In this document: piece after piece, positions 1 to 5,757 of the stretch
Position numbering within the stretch: the stretch's first letter is position 1
Layout of the letters: the number at the start of each line of letters is the position of its first letter
Assembly: GCA_964398365.1 (NCBI GenBank)
Contig: CAYNMC010000025.1
Span: forward strand, 1 to 13,893
Length of the DNA: 13,893 bases
Source of the DNA: CAYNMC01 sp964398365
Lineage (GTDB): Bacteria; Patescibacteriota; Microgenomatia; UBA1400; CAYNMC01
Direction: 5' to 3'
The notes under the pieces: generated by a model
The model's input: only the letters and a program-made list of their open reading frames with translations
The model's database searches: none
Told to the model about the DNA's origin: nothing
Position numbers and translations under genes: made by a program

Positions 1-1645
1 TCTTTCCCGCACTATTGGCATCACAAGCGCCAATCGTTGCCTGGGCAGTGGGGCTTAAGGTCAGGCTTTGGCTCAAAACCGCGCTGGTCAAATTGGCTGT
101 GCCGGCATAAAGATTGGCCCAGACTTTGCTGGCTGAACCCAGATCATAGATATTGGTGGTTGTCGGCAAAAGATGACTTTTAAATTGTCCTAAAACATTG
201 ATAAGGCTGTTGCTGGCCCCTAAAGTGAGATTATTACCTTGCAGTTCGGTATCGCCGACCACCGCCAAGCCTTGAGCTAAATGAAGCGAACGATCAAAAT
301 TGACCTGGCCTGTATTTTGGGTATTAATGTTAACGTTAGTGCCATCATGAGCTATTTGGATATATTTTGAACCACTATTATCAGTAATGCGGACAGCCTC
401 TTGATTTTTGGGCCGGAGAGAGTTATCGCTTTCGGTCCAGAAATTACTGCTGTGGAGAGCACCCAAAAGAGAAGTACTGCCTTCCGGCAAAGAAGTGTTT
501 AGAGGGTCAGAGAGATTCACCTGAGTGCGGGAATCAGCGAGTGTCAGCTCGTTTTGAGCCCGCAGAATGCCTGCAAATTCAAGATTACCTGTAGCATCAA
601 CAGCAAACTTGGTTGTGGGACTGCTGCCTGCATCTAATCTTAGCAGGTTTACAGAGGAAAGATCGTTGCCTAGAGTAGCGCTGATCAAGGCGCCATCGAC
701 TAAATTAGCATTACTGACTACCAGTGAATCGTTGGTGAGATTTGCCGTTGTGATCCTCACGTTTCCGGCACCATCAGGAGCCAAGGTGATGGAACCATCA
801 GAACCAAACGGTGTTTGCAAGACCAGAGCTTGGCCCTCAATGGCAAAAGTGTCATTTAAGGCTTTGATTTTCGGAGTGGCGGCAGCCAGCGTCAAGCTGC
901 CGTTCTGATTGATGACGGGAATCGTTTGTGGTCCGGCTTTTTCTGCAGGCGCGTATCCCCGCAAAAGATTGGCATTGGCGGCCAGATTGGCAGTGGCGAT
1001 GAGCATGCGGGGATTAAGCTCTTTCCCTTCAAGGGTTTTTATGCCCAGATAAAGCCGTTCATAATTGAAAAAAAGCTGGGAGGGAATAGGCTTGTCGCCT
1101 CGGCTGATGTCCCCCAGCGGGGCGCTGAAAAAACCTTCGTCATCAGGAGAAAGCAGCCAATTTTTTGAAGTCCAGAGAGGTTCGCCGTCAACTTCTTTAT
1201 CATAGAGAGAAAAAAGGACTTCCACTGAAGAGGGCGTCTTACCGTTGACAGTTTTAATTTGACCTCTATAAAAAACAATCCAAGGATTTAGACTTTGTTG
1301 GCTTATTTGGGCAGTTTGTCTAGTTTCTGGTAAGGCCAAAAATTGCTGGGGAAGACTTACTCTTTTAAGACCTAATAGGCTTATGATCAAAATGATGAGG
1401 ATGATCAGCATTATAAAACTTATAAACTTCAGCGAGGGGGTTTGGAGAAAAAAAGAAGAGCGTAGGGAAGATTGTAGTCGGGTTACCTTTGTTGCTTCCG
1501 GAGTCAAAAAACCCTTATTTTTAAGCCAGTTGAAAAACTTATTTAAAGAGGTCATTTTTCGAACTTGGGAAGCTTTATTTAGACCCTTTTCAGCCAAAAA
1601 CCGCTGATAGTCTTCTATAAGAGCTTTTGCTTTATTAAGATTCAT
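1..1645 (-). CDS. Membrane-anchored fibre-like surface protein (C-terminus beyond left edge)
   Basis: The frame is open from the ATG at 1645 to the left edge, giving 548 codons without a stop; the C-terminus is outside the window. Residues 5-45 resemble the first helices of a tyrosine-recombinase (XerC/D-type) core-binding domain, with a pattern like ALIEDYQRFLAEKGL and then FFNWLKNKG. One strongly hydrophobic segment follows at about 72-93. The rest is Asn/Ser/Thr/Asp-rich, with repeated short beta-like strands and a motif of the type NIYDLGSASKVWANLYAG that is common in phage tail-fibre and neck-appendage proteins. This predicts a cytoplasmic N-terminus, one membrane helix and a long extracellular fibre. 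The start overlaps the stop of the upstream gene by four bases (ATGA), so the two are probably translationally coupled. The role (adhesion, host attachment or fibre scaffold) is inferred. An S74-type chaperone domain could lie beyond the edge but cannot be seen. Confidence 0.8.
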   Translation of the reverse strand, partial: MNLNKAKALIEDYQRFLAEKGLNKASQVRKMTSLNKFFNWLKNKGFLTPEATKVTRLQSSLRSSFFLQTPSLKFISFIMLIILIILIISLLGLKRVSLPQQFLALPETRQTAQISQQSLNPWIVFYRGQIKTVNGKTPSSVEVLFSLYDKEVDGEPLWTSKNWLLSPDDEGFFSAPLGDISRGDKPIPSQLFFNYERLYLGIKTLEGKELNPRMLIATANLAANANLLRGYAPAEKAGPQTIPVINQNGSLTLAAATPKIKALNDTFAIEGQALVLQTPFGSDGSITLAPDGAGNVRITTANLTNDSLVVSNANLVDGALISATLGNDLSSVNLLRLDAGSSPTTKFAVDATGNLEFAGILRAQNELTLADSRTQVNLSDPLNTSLPEGSTSLLGALHSSNFWTESDNSLRPKNQEAVRITDNSGSKYIQIAHDGTNVNINTQNTGQVNFDRSLHLAQGLAVVGDTELQGNNLTLGASNSLINVLGQFKSHLLPTTTNIYDLGSASKVWANLYAGTANLTSAVLSQSLTLSPTAQATIGACDANSAGK

Positions 1646-2088
1646 TTTGATATATACCAATTTAAAAATTGTCTTACGTCTACCAGATAATTGCGAATGG
1701 TAATCAGGGAGAGTTTTTCTTCCTGCAGAGCCTTTGCAAAACCAGTTAAAAGTTCCTCGATTTCCGTAAAGTTATCACTGGCGCTTTTGCTTAAGTTTAA
1801 AAACAAATTAGCCGCGGGATTTTTCTTTGTCTTTCCGGAGAAAACTAAAAACTGGCCAAATTGTCGCAACGAAGAAAGATAGCGGGTCAACGACGCTGGA
1901 GAAATTTGGCTTTCCTTTAAAAACTGGACATATTCTTGAAAATTAGTTGAGCTAAAGCTCAAGGGTTTCAAATTATTTTTAAACCAATTTAAAAATTTAT
2001 TTAAATCCGCAAGATAGTTTTTAATCGAAAGCGGTGAGAGATTTTGTTGAAGAAGATAATTTTTAAATTGAGTTTTAAGCGTTTTCAT
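1642..2088 (-). CDS. Stand-alone tyrosine-recombinase core-binding (SAM-like) domain protein, no catalytic domain
   Basis: A 148-residue protein. Residues 3-92 look like a complete XerC/XerD N-terminal core-binding domain, with signature segments such as LSPLSIKNYLADLNKFLNWF and SPASLTRYLSSLRQFGQFLV. Residues 108-147 repeat the first half of that domain (LSLITIRNYLVDVRQFLNWY). The catalytic domain with its Arg, His and Tyr residues is absent, so it should not recombine DNA by itself. The stop overlaps the start of the fibre gene (ATGA), and the fibre's own cytoplasmic N-terminus carries a similar half domain, so the two products may meet at the membrane through these modules. It could be a DNA-binding or protein-binding adaptor. 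No function is established here. Confidence 0.8.
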   Translation of the reverse strand: MKTLKTQFKNYLLQQNLSPLSIKNYLADLNKFLNWFKNNLKPLSFSSTNFQEYVQFLKESQISPASLTRYLSSLRQFGQFLVFSGKTKKNPAANLFLNLSKSASDNFTEIEELLTGFAKALQEEKLSLITIRNYLVDVRQFLNWYISK

Positions 2089-2090
2089 TT

Positions 2091-2110
2091 TCTTAAATTT
2101 TCTTAAATTT
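2091..2110. repeat. Tandem 10-base repeat in the leader of the minus-strand operon
   Basis: Two exact copies of TCTTAAATTT lie directly upstream of the ATG at 2088. On the transcribed strand this reads as an A-rich leader, AAATTTAAGA twice, with no strong SD. Further out, 2151-2160 and 2161-2170 are near-identical direct repeats (TATTTATACA, AATTTATACA), with a weaker third unit to about 2181. These may be no more than AT-rich low complexity. Confidence 0.4.
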
Positions 2111-2192
2111 TTTTTGCGGTAAACTTAATTTCCGCATTTAATTAACAGGCTATTTATACAAATTTATACAGGATTTTATACTGACTCGTACC

Positions 2193-2223
2193 ACTATAAA
2201 AGTAATTGCCGTGGGGCTGTCAA
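2193..2223 (-). promoter_or_regulatory. Candidate promoter of the core-binding/fibre operon
   Basis: On the minus strand a perfect TTGACA (2223-2218) is followed after 19 bases by TATAGT (2198-2193). The spacer is longer than the usual 16-18. Transcription would begin near 2186, leaving a leader of about 100 bases before the ATG at 2088. The remainder of the 2089-2400 intergenic stretch is AT-rich, with no gene visible. Confidence 0.35.
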
Positions 2224-2405
2224 GCGGGGAAAATTCAAAAGCTAAAATTACCAATTAACTCACTCAAACAGGCTAAAAAACTCACTTTTGCTTAAATTTT
2301 AAAATTTTCACAAAAAATTTAAATAGATCAAATAATAACAAAATATATAAATAAATAAAATTTTTTAGTTAATAATCGCGGTTGGCTAAAAATTAAAAAT
2401 CAATC

Positions 2406-2460
2406 TTGACAAATTTAATTTGTTTCATTTTAATGTCTTTAGAGACTTAATAATGAAACA
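2406..2460 (+). promoter_or_regulatory. Promoter with overlapping 40-base dyad operator upstream of the PaaX-like gene
   Basis: TTGACA (2406-2411) and TTTAAT (2429-2434) are separated by 17 bases. A dyad covers 2421-2460: perfect outer arms TGTTTCATT (2421-2429) and AATGAAACA (2452-2460), plus an inner pair GTCT/AGAC (2435-2438 and 2443-2446) with TTAA on either side. The dyad covers the -10 box and the expected start of transcription near 2441, the classic place for a repressor site. Since the next gene encodes a PaaX-like DNA-binding protein, autoregulation is the simplest reading; that link is inferred. Confidence 0.65.
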
Positions 2461-2480
2461 TTAATTTAAAAGCTGAGTTT

Positions 2481-3281
2481 ATGTTTGCAAAGAGAATCCG
2501 TTTGCTTAAACAAAAAATTCTTTTTCTTTTATATTTTTCTCAACGTTACGGCCGACTGGGAAACACGTTAAAAGAAGAAGATTATTTATCATATAATTTT
2601 TTATATTGTTGTTTGCCGACATTTAAAACGGCTTCGATAAGAAAGGCAGTTTTGGCGCTGGTTGAAGAAGGCGAACTGGATAAAATCAACCGCAATCATC
2701 AAAGCTATTTCCGCCTTACCCTGAATGCCTTCAAAAGAATCAAAAATTTATTTCCGGGATTTTTTTATCAAAATAAGCAAAAACATGGCTGGTTTTTGGC
2801 GGTTTTAAAAGAAAAATTAAAAGCAAACAAAGAGGTAAGAGAACTTCGCGAAAACTTAAAAAATTTAGGCTTTACCAGATTAAATCGCGGGGTTTATCTT
2901 TTACCTGCTGAGCGTGATTTTCAACATCAGCTAGAAGGCTTTTTAAACCAGATTTTTATAATTTTTAGCCCTAAACTGGAATTTATAGACGAGAAACAGC
3001 TTGCGGGTCGACTTTGGCCGCTGGCTAAAGAATATAGGGAACTCCAGCAATTTATCAAATCCAGTCGGAAGCTGCTAAGAAAAATGGCAATTCAAAAAAG
3101 ACTTTCAAAAAAGACAATTAAATCAATTTCTGCCTTATCAGAAAAATTTTTTATCATCATAAAAAACACTATAAGACTACCAAAAAATCTACTGCCAGCC
3201 GATTGGCCTTTACCGCAGGCTGCCCAAAACTTTAGTCAGCTTTTAAAATTACTGCGGGGAAAAGAAAAATTGATATTTTAA
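2481..3281 (+). CDS. PaaX-like transcriptional regulator
   Basis: A 266-residue protein. An N-terminal winged-helix-like region (about 5-90) includes a recognition-type stretch SIRKAVLALVEEGELDK followed by SYFRLT, as in PaaX_N. Residues 103-165 match the middle domain pattern W..V....R..LR..L..LGF..L..GVYLLP, a ferredoxin-like fold related to Cas2. The C-terminal stretch at 237-243, LLPADWP, is the characteristic PaaX C-terminal motif. The family contains repressors such as that of phenylacetate degradation, but no such pathway is visible here, so the regulon is unknown. The gene is divergent from the core-binding/fibre operon and preceded by a strong dyad. There is no clear SD before the ATG at 2481. 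The C-terminal half is Lys-rich and less typical. Confidence 0.75.
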   Translation: MFAKRIRLLKQKILFLLYFSQRYGRLGNTLKEEDYLSYNFLYCCLPTFKTASIRKAVLALVEEGELDKINRNHQSYFRLTLNAFKRIKNLFPGFFYQNKQKHGWFLAVLKEKLKANKEVRELRENLKNLGFTRLNRGVYLLPAERDFQHQLEGFLNQIFIIFSPKLEFIDEKQLAGRLWPLAKEYRELQQFIKSSRKLLRKMAIQKRLSKKTIKSISALSEKFFIIIKNTIRLPKNLLPADWPLPQAAQNFSQLLKLLRGKEKLIF

Positions 3282-3582
3282 GATATATTTTGATAGATTT
3301 ATTTAATTGGCATTTGCATTGATTTTAAGAGAGAAATTACGAGAATTTAAGAATCTAAAGGAAAAGTTATCAGGGTTGAAGAAAGAGTTCAGGAGAGAGT
3401 TTTGATGAGGTGACTGAAGTTCTGTGGTTAAAATTTCTTGGCAGGTTATATCAGTTAATCTTTATTTTAACAGAAATAATTTTTAAAAAAGTCTACGTCT
3501 TCAGCTTGTTTATAGGAAAAGCGGACAAGTTTTTGCTTAGTTAAAAGTTGCATTGGCGGGATTTTTTTGTTACCTTGAAATC
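3282..3582. other. Intergenic stretch without a convincing gene
   Basis: About 300 bases between the PaaX-like gene and the retropepsin-like gene. No canonical -35/-10 pair stands out. A weak CTTGT/ACAAG dyad (3507-3511 and 3525-3529) followed by a short T run could be a poor terminator for the upstream gene. A 32-codon TTG-started frame at 3307-3405 would give a Lys/Glu-rich helical peptide but has no SD or promoter. Confidence 0.5.
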
Positions 3583-4236
3583 ATGGTTGAGAATGAAGGT
3601 GCCAGAACCGGGTCTTTAGGGGAATTTTTTCCAGGGAATCAGTCGCCACTGAGTTCAGATTCTTTTGCCAAATTAAGCCCGCCTTACGGCAGGGTTACCG
3701 TCGAGACGGGAATTAATAAAAGAGCTTTATTGAAATTATTACTTTTTTTAACCATTTTTGTTTCCGTTGGCGTGGCTTCTACCGTGAGTGTGACGAGATT
3801 TTTTACCAACCAGGTTTATCTGGCAACCAAGAAAGTCTTACTGCGGACACCTTTTAAAAATACCGTCTGGCAGACATTTGGCTCTGTGCCTGAGGCGGAG
3901 ATTGAGTTGATCCTTCAAACTCCTCAGGGAAAAATCACTCACGCTTTTTTGCTCGATACCGGCGCGGTAGTTTCTTCTTTGCCTCGGGAAATGGCCGAAA
4001 TTTTAGGTTACAACTTAGCCTTTTTACCCCGTCAAACCTTTAAAGGCTTCGGCAACACCCTAAGTTTTGCTTATCAGGGAGAAATGAATGTCTTTTTAGG
4101 GGATAAATTCAGAAAGCTTCCGGTTGTTTTTACAGAAGCTACCGGGAGTAAATCACTTTTGGGTCGCAAGGGCTTATTTGACAAATTTACTTTAGTGGTA
4201 GATCATAGAAGTCAGTTAGTGGAGATAAGAGAATGA
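3583..4236 (+). CDS. Membrane-anchored retropepsin-like aspartyl protease
   Basis: A 217-residue protein from the ATG at 3583; an in-frame TTG at 3553 would add ten residues and cannot be excluded, because neither start has an SD. The N-terminus (1-45) is Ser/Pro/Gly-rich, followed by a membrane helix at about 46-70. The remaining part is a single retropepsin-type domain: AFLLDTGAVVSSLP carries the catalytic Asp (D125-T-G127), and a C-terminal SLLGRKGLFDKFTLVVDH stretch matches the second half of such folds. Retropepsin-like proteases work as homodimers with one DTG per chain. With the helix near the N-terminus, the protease would face outside. The downstream IPT gene overlaps by four bases, which suggests that the two work together, perhaps in surface-protein processing (inferred). 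Confidence 0.75.
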   Translation: MVENEGARTGSLGEFFPGNQSPLSSDSFAKLSPPYGRVTVETGINKRALLKLLLFLTIFVSVGVASTVSVTRFFTNQVYLATKKVLLRTPFKNTVWQTFGSVPEAEIELILQTPQGKITHAFLLDTGAVVSSLPREMAEILGYNLAFLPRQTFKGFGNTLSFAYQGEMNVFLGDKFRKLPVVFTEATGSKSLLGRKGLFDKFTLVVDHRSQLVEIRE

Positions 4237-4958
4237 GTTTGCTTGCTTTTATCGATCGTTTTTCTTTCAGGCAGATTCTTTCCGCAGCCTTGATTTTGGC
4301 AATTACTTTTGCCGTGCCGACGACGGTTTTCCTGATTATTCAACAAACCCGACTTTATTCTTCTGCTCACAAGAGCAAATTGCCAGCCAATTATGAGTTA
4401 GTCAAAGAACCTTTTGGTCAGCCGTCAAAAAGACCTCCGCAAATTGATTACCTCAGGCCCTTTTTAGGTAAAGTAGACGATGTCGTCTTTATCTTTGGTC
4501 GCGATTTTGGTCAAAATCCGCCAAGCCGCGAGATTTACTTTGGTGGCGTTAAGGCTCACGAAGAAGACATTCTTCGGTGGCATGATGATTTAATTGAGGT
4601 GATGGTGCCGGAAGGTGCTGTTTCTGGACTGGTGAAAGTGGTTGACAATCATCAAGAGGGTGTTTCTGACTGGCCTTTTATTGTTTATGACGAGACGGTA
4701 AAGACGCGGGTTTTTTGGCAGGTACCGGCCGGGGTAGGACAAGGGAATAGGTTGATGGTGGAAAACGGTTGGGCGGTGGCAAGGGCAGTGGCGGTAACCA
4801 GCAGCGGCCAAGTTTTTCAGGCAAGTTTAAAGCCGGGGACGGCAATAATGCCTTTGGTGGAGAATTTACCAAGCCGCGACTTAAAGAGTCTCGTTCTTTA
4901 TGACCAAAACGGTCTTTTAATTCCTTTTTTCGTTAACCCCCTTGATTTTGGTTTTTAA
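4233..4958 (+). CDS. Single-pass membrane protein with an IPT/TIG domain
   Basis: A 241-residue protein. The start overlaps the protease gene stop (ATGA), indicating coupling. A hydrophobic segment at about 12-38 gives one membrane helix. Residues 66-160 look like an immunoglobulin-like IPT/TIG domain: FLGKVDDVVFIFGRDFG, then EIYFGGVKA, then LIEVMVPEGAVSGLVKVV, the typical G-x-x-F-G and V-x-V-P patterns. The last 80 residues are beta-rich with no recognised family. It is predicted to be extracellular and adhesive or structural, possibly a substrate or partner of the protease encoded before it. The stop codon TAA (4956-4958) is the first part of the TAACAG foot of a REP copy. Confidence 0.7.
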   Translation: MSLLAFIDRFSFRQILSAALILAITFAVPTTVFLIIQQTRLYSSAHKSKLPANYELVKEPFGQPSKRPPQIDYLRPFLGKVDDVVFIFGRDFGQNPPSREIYFGGVKAHEEDILRWHDDLIEVMVPEGAVSGLVKVVDNHQEGVSDWPFIVYDETVKTRVFWQVPAGVGQGNRLMVENGWAVARAVAVTSSGQVFQASLKPGTAIMPLVENLPSRDLKSLVLYDQNGLLIPFFVNPLDFGF

Positions 4959-4985
4959 CAGGCTTGAAGGTTGATCCTTCAAGAG
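4957..4985 (+). repeat. REP copy A (between convergent IPT and RAYT genes)
   Basis: A perfect 8-base stem, CTTGAAGG (4963-4970) and CCTTCAAG (4976-4983), with loop TTGAT, preceded by the foot AACAGG (4957-4962) and followed by AGAG. It lies between two convergent genes; the IPT stop TAA overlaps the foot and the RAYT stop lies at 4990-4988. Confidence 0.85.
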
Positions 4986-4987
4986 AG

Positions 4988-5674
4988 TTATTCTAGAATC
5001 AAGCGGCTGAGAAACTCACTTTCTCCAGTTTTACTTGCTTCAACGAAAGTCTGATAAGAAAATTTAGGATTAGTTTTTGAAAAAAAAGTGAGAATTTGTT
5101 GAGGTTTAACCCACGTTGTTTTTCTTTTTCCTAGATAATCCTTATAAGAGGAATAACAGTCTTCAAGGTTGATCCTTGAAGAGAGATGTTTGGCAGGATT
5201 TAGGTGGATATAACGCGAGAGGTGAAGTAGTTGTTCGTCAGTATTAATCAGAACAGCTTTATAAATTCCCTGAAAGAGAGGCCCTACTCGCTTATTTTTT
5301 TTATTGAAATAAAGAGCATAGCGCGTTGCTAAGGACTTCATAAAGAATTCAATACTTTTGGCTGCTTTTTGTTTGACAAGGAGATGGAAATGATTGGGCA
5401 TCAAGCAGTAAGCGAGGAGTTGGATTTCCTCGGCGAAATTTTTTAAGCCTAAAGCTTGGACGATTTTGCCTTTTTCTTGCCAATTAGTCTCAGGATTAGC
5501 CAACTGTTGCTGCAACTGAACCACATTTTTGGGTTCCAGATAAGCTTTAAGGTAAGCCAGAAAGACATGGTAATCCTCTTGATCCTGAAAAATTTTTCTT
5601 TTTTCAACTCCACGATTAAAAAGGTGGTAATAACCTTCTTTTTGATAGCGTTTAATACTGTGTTTTGGCGGCAT
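4988..5674 (-). CDS. REP-associated tyrosine transposase (RAYT, Y1_Tnp/IS200-like family)
   Basis: A 228-residue HUH single-strand endonuclease. The HUH motif is in MPNHFHLLV (His95 and His97); the catalytic Tyr is probably one of Y119/Y122 in SLATRYALYFN, followed by GPLFQG, then YIHLNP and YSSYKDYLG, all typical of RAYTs. Such enzymes cut and join REP hairpins using a Tyr-DNA link. The ATG at 5674 is chosen over an in-frame TTG at 5695 because a TATAAT box ends seven bases before it and the TTG lies inside a repeat copy. There is no SD, so the mRNA is likely leaderless. Residues 164-173 are encoded by an internal REP copy. All visible motifs are intact, so the enzyme may be active. Confidence 0.9.
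   Translation of the reverse strand: MPPKHSIKRYQKEGYYHLFNRGVEKRKIFQDQEDYHVFLAYLKAYLEPKNVVQLQQQLANPETNWQEKGKIVQALGLKNFAEEIQLLAYCLMPNHFHLLVKQKAAKSIEFFMKSLATRYALYFNKKNKRVGPLFQGIYKAVLINTDEQLLHLSRYIHLNPAKHLSSRINLEDCYSSYKDYLGKRKTTWVKPQQILTFFSKTNPKFSYQTFVEASKTGESEFLSRLILE
5155..5186 (+). repeat. REP copy B (inside the RAYT coding sequence)
   Basis: Foot AACAGT (5155-5160), then arms CTTCAAGG (5161-5168) and CCTTGAAG (5174-5181) around loop TTGAT, followed by AGAGA. The stem is perfect. On the coding strand it specifies residues 164-173, just between the conserved YIHLNP and YSSYKDYLG motifs, a position where RAYT sequences vary. Confidence 0.85.
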
Positions 5675-5681
5675 ATTATAG

Positions 5682-5711
5682 ATTATAAGGATCAACCTTC
5701 AAGGAAGTCAA
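5682..5711 (-). promoter_or_regulatory. RAYT promoter, with REP copy C as spacer
   Basis: On the minus strand TTGACT (5711-5706) and a perfect TATAAT (5687-5682) are 18 bases apart. Seven bases after the -10 comes the ATG at 5674, so transcription should begin at or next to the start codon. The 18-base spacer is almost wholly the repeat sequence, so anything that binds the repeat would block RNA polymerase. Confidence 0.65.
5687..5704 (-). repeat. REP copy C (upstream of the RAYT gene)
   Basis: Read on the minus strand: CCTTGAAGG, TTGAT, CCTT. One arm is complete, while the other keeps only CCTT before diverging into the TATAAT box. The AACAG foot is absent. It is a partial copy that forms a four-base stem at most. 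Confidence 0.7.
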
Positions 5712-5721
5712 GCGAAAAAGC

Positions 5722-5750
5722 TTTATAAAAACAAAATTAATTGTTATAAT
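5722..5750 (+). promoter_or_regulatory. leuS promoter (leaderless type)
   Basis: A perfect TATAAT (5745-5750) ends seven bases before the leuS ATG (5758); a weak TTTATA (5722-5727) lies 17 bases upstream as a possible -35. Transcription would begin at or next to the A of the ATG. An inverted repeat AAAATTA/TAATTTT (5733-5739 and 5747-5753) overlaps the -10 but may be just AT-rich sequence. No T-box leader is possible here, because there is no room for one. Confidence 0.65.
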
Positions 5751-5757
5751 TTTAACC

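Larger units (their letters stand above)
4957..5704 (-). mobile_element. REP-RAYT-REP unit
   Basis: A RAYT-type HUH transposase gene (4988-5674) is bounded by repeat copies at 4957-4985 and 5687-5704, making a compact unit of about 750 bases. In known REP/RAYT systems the transposase binds and nicks single-stranded REP hairpins and is usually a single-copy chromosomal gene rather than an active IS. Other copies of the repeat occur in this window at 8351-8391 and 12398-12425. Whether the unit itself moves cannot be judged from one window. Confidence 0.7.

Noticed and set aside
567..1607. Plus-strand open frames (567-908, 926-1168, 1383-1607) and the minus-strand frame 1039-1278
   Set aside because: They lie in other frames of the continuous 548-codon fibre gene and have no protein-like domain pattern.
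2481..3281. Possible Cas2 or CRISPR link, because the middle domain of PaaX proteins is Cas2-like
   Set aside because: No CRISPR array or other cas gene is seen; the winged-helix start and LLPADWP end point to PaaX.
3307..3405. TTG-started 32-codon frame giving a Lys/Glu-rich helical peptide
   Set aside because: No SD, promoter or recognisable family; short charged frames are expected by chance in such AT-rich sequence.
4590..4872. Minus-strand frames inside the IPT gene (4590-4811, 4678-4872)
   Set aside because: Low-complexity Pro/His/Arg-rich translations opposite a gene with a clear domain.
4957..4990. REP copies as intrinsic terminators
   Set aside because: The stems are short and none is followed by a T run on either strand, so a simple rho-independent terminator is not supported.
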